DNA of 64,000 nt from Comamonas sp. GB3 AK4-5. GTDB lineage: Bacteria > Pseudomonadota > Gammaproteobacteria > Burkholderiales > Burkholderiaceae_C. The stretch spans positions 3,348,001 to 3,412,000 of the forward strand of contig NZ_CP166730.1 in assembly GCF_041320665.1 (NCBI RefSeq), in the 5' to 3' direction. The translations under genes and the position numbers were made by a program. The notes under the pieces are model-generated. The model was not told the origin of the DNA, did no database searches, and worked only from the letters and a program-made list of their open reading frames with translations. Shown piece by piece: positions 16,265 through 24,808 of the stretch (position 1 is its first letter; each line of letters begins with the position of its first letter).

Positions 16265-17137
16265 CTACCGCTCCCGCGTAGAGCACCACTGCACAGCAAA
16301 AACGCTGACCAGCACGACCACCAGCCCCAGCAGGGCCGTGCCCGTCATGGACTGACCCAGCAAGGCCCATCCCAGCACCACGGCGGACAGCGGGCTGAGC
16401 AGGCCCAGCGATGCCACGGCCACCGTGGGCAGACGGGCCACACCACGGAACCAGAGCGCATAGGCCAGCAAGGCGCCAGCCAGGCAGAGGTAGGCATAGG
16501 CGGCCCATTGCGTGGGGGTGAGCGCAGGCAAGGGGGCATCCACCCACCATGCCACCGGCAGCAGCATCAAGCCGCCCAGCAGCAGTTGCCAGCCCGTCAG
16601 CGCCAGCACGGGTAAATCCATGCGCCAACGGCGTGTGAGCCAGACACCGCAGGCCATGCAGGCTGCCCCCAGCAAGGCTGCAGCCATACCCACGGGCTCA
16701 AACACGGTTTGTGGTGACAGCAGCAGCACGGCCATGCCACAGACGCCCAGCAGCGCAAACCACAGGGTTGCGCTGCCAGGGGCACGGCGGTCTGCCACCC
16801 AGGCCAGCACCATCACCAGCAAGGGCTGTATGGCGCCCAGCACCGCAGCCAAACCACCCGGCAAGCGATAGGCCGCCACGAACAGCAGCGCCTGAAACAC
16901 GCCGATGTTGAGGGCGCTGAGCACCAGCAGCCGCCACCAGGCGCTCCTGCCGGGCATATGCCGCGTTATCAAAAGCAATAGCAGGCCTGCAGGCAGCACC
17001 CGGATCAGTGCTGCGGTGAAGGGCCGATCCGGAGGGAGTAGCTCCGAGGTGACGATGTAGGTAGAGCCCCAGATGGCGGGAGCCAGCGCCGTCAGCAGGA
17101 CGTCCCGCCAATAGTGCAGAGGGTTTGCAGCAGACAT
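16265..17137 (-). CDS. EamA-family DMT transporter
   Basis: A 290-residue protein with ten predicted membrane helices in two EamA halves (about residues 10-140 and 150-280). 'LAPAIWGSTYIVTSELLP' at the start and 'RVLPAGLLLLL' are characteristic, as is 'YLCLAGALLAYALWFRGV' in the second half, which recalls PecM/RhaT-like exporters. It probably exports a small metabolite or drug across the inner membrane. It diverges from a MarR-type gene, and a perfect palindrome lies 3 bp upstream of its ATG, so repression by that MarR protein is likely. PecM-PecS in plant pathogens has the same arrangement. Confidence 0.87.
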   Translation of the reverse strand: MSAANPLHYWRDVLLTALAPAIWGSTYIVTSELLPPDRPFTAALIRVLPAGLLLLLITRHMPGRSAWWRLLVLSALNIGVFQALLFVAAYRLPGGLAAVLGAIQPLLVMVLAWVADRRAPGSATLWFALLGVCGMAVLLLSPQTVFEPVGMAAALLGAACMACGVWLTRRWRMDLPVLALTGWQLLLGGLMLLPVAWWVDAPLPALTPTQWAAYAYLCLAGALLAYALWFRGVARLPTVAVASLGLLSPLSAVVLGWALLGQSMTGTALLGLVVVLVSVFAVQWCSTRER

Positions 17138-17140
17138 GTG

Positions 17141-17160
17141 TTATCTTCAATTCAAGATAA
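17141..17160. promoter_or_regulatory. palindromic operator candidate 1 (MarR type)
   Basis: TTATCTT-CAATTC-AAGATAA: the 7-bp arms are perfect. It lies 3 bp before the EamA transporter ATG, between the divergent transporter and MarR genes. Spacing and symmetry suit a MarR dimer. Confidence 0.65.
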
Positions 17161-17178
17161 CTTCACTGTGAAAGCAGA

Positions 17179-17198
17179 TTATCTTGAAGTCAAGACAA
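17179..17198. promoter_or_regulatory. palindromic operator candidate 2 (MarR type)
   Basis: TTATCTTGAAGTCAAGACAA contains the arms TCTTGA and TCAAGA and shares the TTATCTT...TCAAGA pattern with operator candidate 1. Its centre lies 38 bp from the first. It overlaps the TTG proposed as the MarR start, so autoregulation is likely and the true start may lie further downstream. Confidence 0.55.
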
Positions 17199-17744
17199 AA
17201 CTACAATCCACCCACGGAGCCAGCCCGCGATGCCGTGGATACCATCCTGGAACAATGGCGCCGAGAACGCCCGGACCTGGATGCCAGCCCCATGGGGCCC
17301 ATAGGCCGCATCAAGCGTTGTGCCGCGTTGCTGGAGCAGCAGCTGGAAGCTGGTTTTTCCGAGTTCGGCCTCAGCCTGTGGGAATTCGACATGCTGGCCG
17401 CGCTGCGGCGATCCGGCGCGCCCTACTGCCTCAGCCCGACCGCGCTGTTTTCCATGCTGATGGTGACCTCGGGGACCATGACCCACCGACTCAAACGGCT
17501 GGAAAGCTGCGGCTGGGTGCTGCGGGTCCCCAATGCGCAGGACGCACGCAGCAGCCTGGTGCAACTCACGGATACAGGATTGGCACTGATTGATCGCGCG
17601 GTCGAGGTGCATGTCGAGAACGAACGGGCAATGCTGTCGGCCATGCCGGCCGATGCGCTGGAACAGCTGGATGCACAGCTCGCCACGCTGCTGCGCGTGC
17701 TGGAGGCGCCAAGCGACAGCCTCAGCCCCGCAAAAACAACCTAA
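17184..17744 (+). CDS. MarR-family transcriptional regulator
   Basis: Up to 186 residues with a winged HTH of the MarR type. 'GFSEFGLSLWEFDMLAALRR' gives the first helices, 'LSPTALFSMLMVTSGTMTHR' the recognition region and 'RVPNAQDARSSLVQLTDTGL' the wing. The N-terminal 'ILEQWRRERPDLDASPMGPI' is a known extension in one MarR subgroup. The frame opens with TTG at 17184; no good ATG exists upstream of the conserved part, and GTG 17235 is the main alternative. It probably represses the divergent EamA transporter through the two palindromes and may also control the FAD oxidoreductase gene that follows 20 bp downstream. Confidence 0.85.
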   Translation: MKSRQNYNPPTEPARDAVDTILEQWRRERPDLDASPMGPIGRIKRCAALLEQQLEAGFSEFGLSLWEFDMLAALRRSGAPYCLSPTALFSMLMVTSGTMTHRLKRLESCGWVLRVPNAQDARSSLVQLTDTGLALIDRAVEVHVENERAMLSAMPADALEQLDAQLATLLRVLEAPSDSLSPAKTT

Positions 17745-17764
17745 CCACGCTCAAAACACCTCCC

Positions 17765-18871
17765 ATGCGTCACACACCCCCTCAAAAAATCATCATCGTC
17801 GGAGCAGGCATTGTGGGTGCGTCTTTGGCCTACCACCTCGCCCGCAAAGGGGTGAGCACCACGGTCGTCGAAGCCGAAGACATTGCCTCAGGTGTCACCG
17901 GTCGCACATTCGGCTGGATCAACACCTCACGCACCGGGCCCGATCCCATCCGCGCCTTGCGCAGCGCCGCCATCCATGAATATCGCCGGCTCGAGGCCGA
18001 ACTGCCGGAATTGCAAGTGCAATGGACCGGTGCGCTGACTTATGGCGAGGCAGCAGCGCCTGGGCTGCAAACCACAGCGAGCATGGCCACCGCCAACATG
18101 GTGACGCGCGCCCAGATCCTTGCACTGGAGCCCGGCCTCAGGCACCCGCCACACCAAGCTTGGTATGCGCCAGAAGATGGTGCACTGGATGCGGTGAAAG
18201 CAGCACATGCCTTGATAGCTGGGGCCCAGGCGCATGGGGCCAAGCTGCTCACCCGGACACCTGTTCTCGGCTTGATGGCCCAAGGCACACAGATCACCGG
18301 CGTGGAAACCAGCGCAGGCATGCTGGAGGCGGATTTGGTCGTGCTGGCTGCAGGCACTGGCATAGCCAAACTCGTTGAGAGATTCCATATGCCCCTGCCC
18401 ATCGAGGCCTCCCCCGCCATTTTCATTCGCTACCGACCACGGCCCAAGCTGCTGCACACCATTGTCTCCGGCCCGACCATGGAAGTGAGACAAGCCACGG
18501 ATGGCGTCTTGCTGGCGGCAGAGGATTACGTCAGCGACTCAGCAGAAGACCAACCCGCAGCCGTGGCACAGCGAACCGCCAGGGCCATTGAAGATGGGCT
18601 GCAAGAGGCCGCCCCTGTGGAGCCCGAATGGTCTTGCATAGGGCTGCGGCCCATTCCCCGTGATGGCCTGCCCATCATTGGCTATCCCCCTCAGGTGGCA
18701 GGCCTCTATGTATGCACAATGCATCCGGGGGTCACGCTCGCGGCAGTTGTGGGTCGCCTTGCCAGCGAGGAAATTGTCGATGGGCAGCAGGATCCGGCCC
18801 TTGCTCCCTGCAGGCCCGAGCGCTTTCTGGCGCCGCATTCCGAGTCTTTACCGGTACACGCATCGGTTTAG
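17765..18871 (+). CDS. FAD-dependent oxidoreductase (D-amino-acid-oxidase/glycine-oxidase-like)
   Basis: A 368-residue DAO-superfamily flavoprotein. The Rossmann dinucleotide motif 'IIIVGAGIVGASLAYHLARK' is at residues 8-27, followed by 'VVEAEDIASGVTGRTFGW', which binds the FAD ribose. The C-terminal 'CIGLRPIPRDGLPIIGYP' and 'GLYVCTMHPGVTLAAVVG' complete the FAD site as in sarcosine, glycine and D-amino-acid oxidases. The substrate is probably an amine or amino acid. It is cotranscribed with the MarR gene (20-bp gap), making a regulator-enzyme-exporter group with the divergent EamA transporter. That grouping suggests handling of one toxic or signalling amine, which is inference. Confidence 0.85.
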   Translation: MRHTPPQKIIIVGAGIVGASLAYHLARKGVSTTVVEAEDIASGVTGRTFGWINTSRTGPDPIRALRSAAIHEYRRLEAELPELQVQWTGALTYGEAAAPGLQTTASMATANMVTRAQILALEPGLRHPPHQAWYAPEDGALDAVKAAHALIAGAQAHGAKLLTRTPVLGLMAQGTQITGVETSAGMLEADLVVLAAGTGIAKLVERFHMPLPIEASPAIFIRYRPRPKLLHTIVSGPTMEVRQATDGVLLAAEDYVSDSAEDQPAAVAQRTARAIEDGLQEAAPVEPEWSCIGLRPIPRDGLPIIGYPPQVAGLYVCTMHPGVTLAAVVGRLASEEIVDGQQDPALAPCRPERFLAPHSESLPVHASV

Positions 18872-18913
18872 ATGCGTGTTCACCGAGCGCAGCGCTGCTG
18901 CGGCTTTACCCCA

Positions 18914-19270
18914 TCAACCCTCAGCCCTGCCCGACAGCGTGGCATCGATCTGTTCCAGCACGCGCAGCGCAGCGTGATGCCGTTCCAAGGCACGCTCGTT
19001 CCATTGGTGCTCGGCCAGGGGCTGCACACTGCACTCGCCCGGCAGCGGCAGGCCGCCATCCATCAGGGCCTGCAGGCGGGGCACAAACACCCATTGCAAC
19101 CACGCTTCGATCTGCAAGGTGTCAAACATGAAAGGCATGGTGGATGCCATGGCCTGCTCGCTGGGCGGCAAGGCGCTCCACAGGCCGGCGTCGCGCAGCG
19201 CGGCTTCCAGTTGCTGCAATTGCGCACGCAGCTGCTGGTGCTGGGCGCTGGGGGTGGTGTTTTCGCTCAT
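18914..19270 (-). CDS. YqcC family protein
   Basis: A 118-residue cytoplasmic helical protein. 'LRAQLQQLEAALRDAGLWS' near the N-terminus, 'PFMFDTLQIEAWLQWVFVPR' in the centre and 'LEQIDATLSG' at the end reproduce the YqcC (DUF446) pattern. In enterobacteria yqcC lies next to the pseudouridine synthase gene truC, but no partner is visible here. The function is unknown. The ATG at 19270 is chosen because the conserved domain starts shortly after it; an upstream in-frame extension looks non-coding. Confidence 0.85.
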   Translation of the reverse strand: MSENTTPSAQHQQLRAQLQQLEAALRDAGLWSALPPSEQAMASTMPFMFDTLQIEAWLQWVFVPRLQALMDGGLPLPGECSVQPLAEHQWNERALERHHAALRVLEQIDATLSGRAEG

Positions 19271-19437
19271 GGCCGGTATTGTCCGAACTTTTGCTGTCCC
19301 CGCCGTCCGTGGGGCATCCAGCATGGCAGGCTGCAGCCTGCGTCCGGCTTGCTACGATCGGGCATTCCCTGGCGCAGCGGGCTGCGCCGGCCCTGCGCGC
19401 CTCGTTGCGCCCTCTTTGCTTTTTTCCGGATTACGTC

Positions 19438-20214
19438 ATGCAAATAGCCACGTGGAACGTCAACTCGCTGTCGGTGCGCCTGCCCCAGGTTCTGGCCTGG
19501 CTGGAAGCCAACCCCGTCGATGCCCTGGGCCTGCAAGAGCTCAAGCTCAGCGACGACAAATTCCCCTTCGAGGCCCTGCAAGCCGCCGGCTACCACGCAG
19601 TGGCCCATGGCCAAAAGACCTACAACGGCGTGGCCTGGCTGACCCGCAGCCCGGCACACGATGTGGTGCGCAATATTCCCGGCCTGGATGATCCCCAGGC
19701 TCGCACCATTGCTGCCACGCTGGATACGCCCCAAGGCCCGCTGCGCCTGATCAACTGTTATTTCGTCAACGGACAGGCACCGGGCACGGACAAGTTCGCC
19801 TACAAGATGCAGTGGCTGCAGGCCTTGCAGGACTGGGTAAAGGCGGAGATGGCCCAGCACCCGCAGCTGGTGTTGGTGGGTGACTTCAATGTGGCGCCCG
19901 AGGACCGGGACTCCTACGACCCGGCTGGCCTCAAGGACACCATCCACCACACCATGGAAGAGCGCGCGCATTTCCAGGCGCTGCTGGACCTGGGGCTCAG
20001 CGATGCATTTCGCATGTTCGAACAGCCGGAGAAAAGCTTTTCCTGGTGGGACTACCGCATGCTGGGTTTTCAGAAGAACCGCGGCTTGCGCATCGACCAT
20101 ATCCTGGTCAGCGACGCGTTGCGCCAGCGCACCACGGCCTGCCACATTGACCGTGCCCCCCGCAAAAACCAGCAGCCCAGCGACCACACCCCCGTGGTGG
20201 TACAGCTGGCTTAA
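19438..20214 (+). CDS. xthA: exodeoxyribonuclease III
   Basis: A 258-residue member of the exonuclease/endonuclease/phosphatase family that cuts at abasic sites and digests 3' ends during base excision repair. Motifs: 'IATWNVNSLSVRLPQVLAWL' (Asn7 ligand), 'LGLQELKLSD' (metal-binding Glu), 'TYNGVAWLTR', 'LVLVGDFNVAPED' (Asp and Asn), 'SWWDYRMLGFQKNRGLRIDH' and the C-terminal 'SDHTPVVVQL' with the catalytic Asp-His. The length is as expected. It is a single gene followed by a short hairpin (CTGGGC-GG-GCCCAG, 20220-20233). Confidence 0.95.
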   Translation: MQIATWNVNSLSVRLPQVLAWLEANPVDALGLQELKLSDDKFPFEALQAAGYHAVAHGQKTYNGVAWLTRSPAHDVVRNIPGLDDPQARTIAATLDTPQGPLRLINCYFVNGQAPGTDKFAYKMQWLQALQDWVKAEMAQHPQLVLVGDFNVAPEDRDSYDPAGLKDTIHHTMEERAHFQALLDLGLSDAFRMFEQPEKSFSWWDYRMLGFQKNRGLRIDHILVSDALRQRTTACHIDRAPRKNQQPSDHTPVVVQLA

Positions 20215-20292
20215 CGGAGCTGGGCGGGCCCAGAGCCTGCTGCCGATCTCCGCTCCGCTGCGCCCACCACGCTGGGCGCAGGGGCGTTGACC

Positions 20293-20320
20293 TTAGAACG
20301 TGTTCACGTTCTTACGGCGC
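20293..20320. repeat. solo copy resembling one end of the MITE-like element at 27421
   Basis: TTAGAACGTGTTCACGTTCT followed by TACGGCGCG aligns with the left end of the 27421 element (TCAGAGCGTGTTCACGATCT, then CTACGCAGGCGCG). Only one end is present. It includes the stop codon of the neighbouring minus-strand gene. Confidence 0.5.
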
Positions 20321-21085
20321 GGAGCAGTGGCGCCAGTGCTGGCGCACCCACTGCAGCTTGTCATGGTGCAACTGCAGCTGGTGTGTCTGGCGCTGCAGCA
20401 GTTGCAGCAGCTCCGGCATCAGCGTCTGCGTCTGCAATCCCTGGTAGGCAGCAAGCAGCTGCACCTCCAGCATGTCGCATTGCTGCAGCAGGAGGTCGGT
20501 GTCGGTGTCCGACCACCAAAGCCGCAGCCGCATACGGCCTTGGTGCAGGCGCAAAGCCAGATGGCGCAGCGGCGCGCCCCAGTCCCACGGCAGCGGAGCA
20601 GGCAATGCCAGCCCCAGTTGGGCCAGCATATCGGCATGGCGCTCCACCACTTGGTAGACAAAGGCCGCAGGGGGTGGATCGGTCTGCGGCAGCAGCAGTT
20701 GCAGATCGCCCGATGCCTGCAGCAGCTGCAAGCGCAGATCGCACACCTGACGGGCTACACGCACCGCATCGCCAGTGGCGCGGCCACGCTGCTGGCAGGC
20801 CTGGCCGCGCAGCCATGCGGCCTCTGCTGCGCCACGCACCTGGCCCCAGGCCAGCAGGCTGCCCGTGTCGCAGGACTCCCAACGCTGCTCCAGCACCTCC
20901 TCTACGCCGGAAAAGTCGGTGGCAGCATGGTGAAAAGCCGCCTGCCAGCCCAATGCATAAGCAGGGCGATACTGGTCGTAGCTGCGCCCCGGCGCGTAAT
21001 ACGGCTCATGGCTGAAGGCCGCATGCCAGAAGGCATCTTCCCGCTGGGCCTGCTTGCCGGCACGCAGCCCCTGCATGCCGAGCAT
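20312..21085 (-). CDS. hypothetical protein with N-terminal YxPAY-type motif
   Basis: About 257 residues from the ATG at 21085; the frame stays open to 21298, and the true start is uncertain. The N-terminal part 'REDAFWHAAFSHEPYYAPGR' and 'SYDQYRPAYALGWQAA' has the pattern W-x5-PYY-x4-YDxYxPAY-xxG seen in a group of uncharacterised bacterial stress-related proteins. The rest is rich in Leu and Gln and should form a bundle of long helices ('VCDLRLQLLQASGDLQLLLP', 'LLQLLQRQTHQLQLHHDKLQ'). There is no signal peptide. It has no evident partner, lying between xthA and ntrC. The function is unknown. Confidence 0.65.
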   Translation of the reverse strand: MLGMQGLRAGKQAQREDAFWHAAFSHEPYYAPGRSYDQYRPAYALGWQAAFHHAATDFSGVEEVLEQRWESCDTGSLLAWGQVRGAAEAAWLRGQACQQRGRATGDAVRVARQVCDLRLQLLQASGDLQLLLPQTDPPPAAFVYQVVERHADMLAQLGLALPAPLPWDWGAPLRHLALRLHQGRMRLRLWWSDTDTDLLLQQCDMLEVQLLAAYQGLQTQTLMPELLQLLQRQTHQLQLHHDKLQWVRQHWRHCSAP

Positions 21086-21430
21086 GGGCGCGCCATCGCT
21101 CTTGGCTGCCAACGGCGCTTTCGGGCCCGCACCACGGCGAGCAGAGTGCTTCTGCCTGCTTTCGGGTGGCACATCCCCCGAACGAAGCTTGTGAGGTGCA
21201 CACGCATCCACGCGGTTTGGCTGGAACGAAAAAAACGGTAGAAGGGCTTTGCCCATGCAGCAACGACTCCCAGTGCGGCAAAAGAAGAAAGCCGCCATTG
21301 TGAAAAATCGTCCACAACCCTGAAGTCAGCAGGTGCTTGCACCCAATGTAGGAATACCGCTGCATCCGACAGAAGGTATACGCAAAAGCAGCGCAAAGGC
21401 GTCTGCAGGCGGCTAACCCCTTTTCTACCG

Positions 21431-22963
21431 TCAGGCGTCGCCCGCGTCCTCCAGGCCCAGCTCCTGGATCTTGCGGGTGATGGTGTTGCGCCCTATGCCC
21501 AAACGCTGGGCCGCTTCCATGCGGCGCCCGTGGGTCACGTCCAGGGCAGCCCGGATCAGCTGCGATTCAAAGCGGCGTGTCAGCGCATCCCAGACATCGG
21601 GGTGCCCGGCCGAGAGCAGCTGCGTAGCTTCCACGGCCAGGCCCTCGTCCCACAACGCAGAGGCGGTCGCCACGGCCTCTGGCACGTCATAGAACGCTGG
21701 CATGGACACCACGGGCATGGCCGCGTTGGCGAAAACGGCCGAAGCCGGAGCGCTATCTGCCGCCGCCACGGGGACAGGCTCCGCAGGCACATGCAGCACT
21801 TCGGGCGGCAGATCCTGTACGGAAATCACCTGGGATGGCGCCATCACCGTCAGCCAGTGGCAGATGTTCTCCAGCTGGCGCACATTGCCGGGGAAACCAA
21901 ACTGCGTCAGCCGCTGTAGCGCCTCAGGCGCAATGCGCTTGGGCTCCACGCCCAATTGCTTGGCGCTTTTCTGCAGAAAATGGCGCGCCAGCATGGGAAT
22001 GTCTTCGCCGCGCTCGCGCAGCGAAGGCAGGCGCAGGCGGATCACGTTCAGGCGGTGGAACAAGTCCTCGCGGAATGCGCCGTCACGCACGCGCTGCTCC
22101 AGGTTCTGGTGGGTGGCCGCAATCACGCGCACATGGGTTTTGACGGCGGAATGCCCGCCCACGCGGTAGAAATGCCCGTCCGACAGCACCCGCAGCAAGC
22201 GGGTCTGCAGCTCGAAAGGCATGTCGCCGATCTCATCCAGAAACAAGGTGCCGCCTTCGGCCTGCTCGAAGCGCCCGCGCCGCTGCGTCTGCGCGCCGGT
22301 GAAAGCGCCGCGCTCATGGCCAAACAGCTCGGACTCCAGCAAATCCCTGGGGATGGCAGCCGTATTGATGGCCACGAAAGGGCCATTGGCCACGGGCGAG
22401 TGGCGGTGCAGCGCACGCGCCACCAGCTCCTTGCCGGCCCCGGATTCGCCGGTGATCAGCACCGTCACCTGGCTCTGGCTCAGCCGGCCTATGGCGCGAA
22501 AAACATCCTGCATGGCGGGCGCCTGGCCCAGCATTTCGGGCATGGCGGCCTGGCGCTCTTCGCTGACCAGCTCGCGGTTGTTTTCCTCCGCCGCGCGGCG
22601 GATCAGGGCCACGGCCTTGGGCAGATCGAAAGGCTTGGGCAGGTATTCGAAGGCGCCGCGCTGGAAGGCTGAGACCGCGCTGTCCAGATCGGAGTAGGCG
22701 GTCATGATGATGACAGGCAACTCGGGGTCTTGCGCACGCACCTGCTCCAGCAGCTGCAGGCCTGTGCCACCGGGCATGCGGATGTCGCTGACCAGCACCT
22801 GCGGCCCCTGGCGTTCCGGGTCGCCCGGGGGCAACGCACTCAAGGCATCCAGCACCTCACGCGGGTTGGTGAAGCTGCGTGTGGGCAGGCTGTCGCGGGC
22901 CAGCGCCTTTTCCAGGACGAAGCGGATCGAAGGGTCGTCATCTACTATCCAGATCGGCTTCAT
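21431..22963 (-). CDS. ntrC: nitrogen regulation protein NR(I), sigma-54 activator
   Basis: This 510-residue response regulator activates sigma-54 promoters when nitrogen is short. Receiver domain: 'MKPIWIVDDDPSIRFVLEKA', phospho-acceptor Asp60 in 'LVSDIRMPGG' and Lys in 'YLPKPFDLPK'. AAA+ domain: Walker A 'GESGAGKELVARALH', the sigma-54 contact loop 'GAFTGA' and Walker B 'GGTLFLDEIGDMP'. The C-terminal Fis-type HTH is 'AAQRLGIGRNTITRKIQELG'. An extended linker (about residues 395-455) is Ala/Pro/Val-rich. It lies 41 bp after ntrB in the glnA-ntrBC block. It should act on the NtrC sites mapped upstream of glnA. The symbol glnG is also used. Confidence 0.96.
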   Translation of the reverse strand: MKPIWIVDDDPSIRFVLEKALARDSLPTRSFTNPREVLDALSALPPGDPERQGPQVLVSDIRMPGGTGLQLLEQVRAQDPELPVIIMTAYSDLDSAVSAFQRGAFEYLPKPFDLPKAVALIRRAAEENNRELVSEERQAAMPEMLGQAPAMQDVFRAIGRLSQSQVTVLITGESGAGKELVARALHRHSPVANGPFVAINTAAIPRDLLESELFGHERGAFTGAQTQRRGRFEQAEGGTLFLDEIGDMPFELQTRLLRVLSDGHFYRVGGHSAVKTHVRVIAATHQNLEQRVRDGAFREDLFHRLNVIRLRLPSLRERGEDIPMLARHFLQKSAKQLGVEPKRIAPEALQRLTQFGFPGNVRQLENICHWLTVMAPSQVISVQDLPPEVLHVPAEPVPVAAADSAPASAVFANAAMPVVSMPAFYDVPEAVATASALWDEGLAVEATQLLSAGHPDVWDALTRRFESQLIRAALDVTHGRRMEAAQRLGIGRNTITRKIQELGLEDAGDA

Positions 22964-23004
22964 GTTCGCGTAACCCTTTTCTCTCTATGTGAATGGCCAA
23001 GACC

Positions 23005-24075
23005 TCAAGGCAGCGGGACGAGGATGCGGAAATCGGTGCACCCCGGGCTGCTCTCACATTCGATCAGCCCATGGTGGCGCTGCACAAAGGTCTGCGCCAG
23101 CGGCAGCCCCAGGCCCGACCCACCATCCCGGCCTGTCACCAACGGATAGAAGATCCGTTCCTTGATGTGTTCAGGCACGCCCGGTCCGTTGTCAATCACA
23201 TGCAATTCCAATGCCAGCTTGTAGCGCTGGCGACCAATCGTTACCTGTCGGGCCACGCGGGTGCGCAGCGTGATCTCGGCATCACCCTTCTCTATCCGCT
23301 CGGACAGCACCTGGGCGGCGTTCTGCACAATGTTCAGCAGCGCCTGAATCAGCTGCGCCCGGTCGCCCCGGAATTCGGGGATGGAGATGTCATAGTCGCG
23401 CTGAATGCGCAAGCCCTGCGGATACTCCACCAACACCAGGGAGCGCACGCGCTCGCAAACCTCGTGGATGTTGACGTCCCCCACCTGGTGGGGGTGGCGG
23501 TGCGGAGCCAGCAGCCGGTCCACCAAGCTTTGCAGGCGGTCGGCCTCATGGATGATGACCTGGGTGTATTCCGTGAGCTCACGGCTTTCCAGCTCCATCT
23601 CCAGCAACTGCGCAGCGCCTCGGATGCCCCCCAGCGGGTTCTTGATCTCATGGGCCAGATTGCGCACCAGCTCCTTGTTGGCCGCCGCCTGCTCCACCAG
23701 GCGCTCCTCACGGTCCTGGCGCACCTGCTGGTCCAGCACCCACAGCTCCACCACCACCTCGCCGCTGTCCTCCAGGGGACTGACCGTGACATGCACGGTC
23801 AAGGGCTCCTGCACCGGCCGCACCAGGCTGGTGTCAAAGCGCATGGCGGCGTAATCCAGCCCCTTGCCGCCGGCCAGCGCCTGGTCCAGCAGCGCGGGCT
23901 GGGAAAAAAAGCTGGAAAAGCGCCCCCCTTCCAGCATGCGGCGCGACATGCCCAGAGTGCTTTCCAGCGCGGCATTCGCAAAAATCACCTCCCCCTCGTG
24001 GCTGAGAACCACGGCCAGGGTGGACAGCATGTCCAGCGCGGCAAAGCGCAGAGCATTCGGTTGCGTAGAGGTCAT
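23005..24075 (-). CDS. ntrB: nitrogen regulation sensor kinase NR(II)
   Basis: A 356-residue soluble histidine kinase that phosphorylates or dephosphorylates NtrC under control of PII. An N-terminal PAS domain (about residues 10-110, 'LAVVLSHEGEVIFANAALES') precedes the HisKA box 'RNLAHEIKNPLGGIRGAAQL', whose His is the phosphoacceptor. The ATPase domain has the N box 'ALLNIVQNAAQVL', G1 'VIDNGPGVPE' and G2 'GSGLGLPLAQTFVQRH'. No membrane segment is present, as expected. The start at 24075 ('MTSTQPNALRF') is preferred over an in-frame ATG 10 codons upstream. ntrC follows directly. Confidence 0.95.
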   Translation of the reverse strand: MTSTQPNALRFAALDMLSTLAVVLSHEGEVIFANAALESTLGMSRRMLEGGRFSSFFSQPALLDQALAGGKGLDYAAMRFDTSLVRPVQEPLTVHVTVSPLEDSGEVVVELWVLDQQVRQDREERLVEQAAANKELVRNLAHEIKNPLGGIRGAAQLLEMELESRELTEYTQVIIHEADRLQSLVDRLLAPHRHPHQVGDVNIHEVCERVRSLVLVEYPQGLRIQRDYDISIPEFRGDRAQLIQALLNIVQNAAQVLSERIEKGDAEITLRTRVARQVTIGRQRYKLALELHVIDNGPGVPEHIKERIFYPLVTGRDGGSGLGLPLAQTFVQRHHGLIECESSPGCTDFRILVPLP

Positions 24076-24176
24076 GCAAATACCAAGCAAGCACAGTGCC
24101 TGCAAGATGCGCCCATATCAAAACAAGAGCATTGTGTGCGCGCTGCAAGCGCGTTGCACCGCATTATGGGCGTGAA

Positions 24177-24659
24177 TCAAGGCAAACGGTCCAGCTCGCG
24201 CTGGATGCTGGCGATGTCGCTTTCCTGGCGTGCCATATCGGCCTGCAGGGCATCCACCCGCTGCAGATAGCCCTGGGGGTTGCGCAACTCCAACGCCGAA
24301 CGCTCAGGGCTGCCCTCGTTGTATGCAGCCTTCAGGCTGGCCAGCTGCGCCTGGGCCTTGTTCAGCTCGGCCTGCAAAATGGCCCTGGCATCGCTGTCGC
24401 GGGCGCGCTGCTGCGCCCCATTCGCCCGAGGCACAGCAGGGGCTGGCTGCGGGGTTACAGCAGCACGGTTGCCACTGCCCGCCGCGCCATGGATGACGGT
24501 GACCTGCCCGCCCTCCACCAGCTTGCAGCCCCGTTCCTTGGCCATGCGTGCCTGGTTGGTGTATTCATTGCCGCAGCGGTAGATGTTCTGCGCCGCCACG
24601 CCTGCGCTGGCACCCAGGCACACCAGCCCCCACAGCGCCCCACCGGTTTTCAGCCCCAT
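24177..24659 (-). CDS. exported coiled-coil protein with DUF4124-like Cys motif
   Basis: A 160-residue protein translated from an ATG with a strong GGAGAGGAGG site. A signal peptide ('ALWGLVCLGASAGVAAQ') is followed by 'IYRCGNEYTNQ...GCKLVE', whose two Cys match the short DUF4124 pattern (Y-x-C-x-N/D-xxY-TN...GC). The C-terminal half is a long helix or coiled coil ('ILQAELNKAQAQLASLKAAY' and beyond). It lies between glnA and ntrB on the same strand, so it should share nitrogen-regulated transcripts, and I recall a similar gene at this place in other Comamonadaceae. The function is unknown; it is probably periplasmic. Confidence 0.8.
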   Translation of the reverse strand: MGLKTGGALWGLVCLGASAGVAAQNIYRCGNEYTNQARMAKERGCKLVEGGQVTVIHGAAGSGNRAAVTPQPAPAVPRANGAQQRARDSDARAILQAELNKAQAQLASLKAAYNEGSPERSALELRNPQGYLQRVDALQADMARQESDIASIQRELDRLP

Positions 24660-24735
24660 ACCGCCCTCCTCTCCAGGCAGCCTGTGAGCCACCGCTCGGC
24701 CATGCTCGCATGGAAGCCCCGGCGCAGAACGCAAG

Positions 24736-24757
24736 AAAGGCGGCCGAGGCCGCCTTT
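24736..24757 (-). terminator. terminator hairpin after glnA
   Basis: AAAGGCGGCC-GA-GGCCGCCTTT is a perfect 10-bp stem located 52 bp after the glnA stop. Read on the minus strand it is followed by 'CTTGCG', so the T-run is short and termination may be partial, allowing read-through into the coiled-coil gene and ntrBC. Confidence 0.7.
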
Positions 24758-24808
24758 CATCCATGGCCTGCAGGCGCGGTGGGCACCTGCAAAAACCGGG
24801 CGCTGTGC

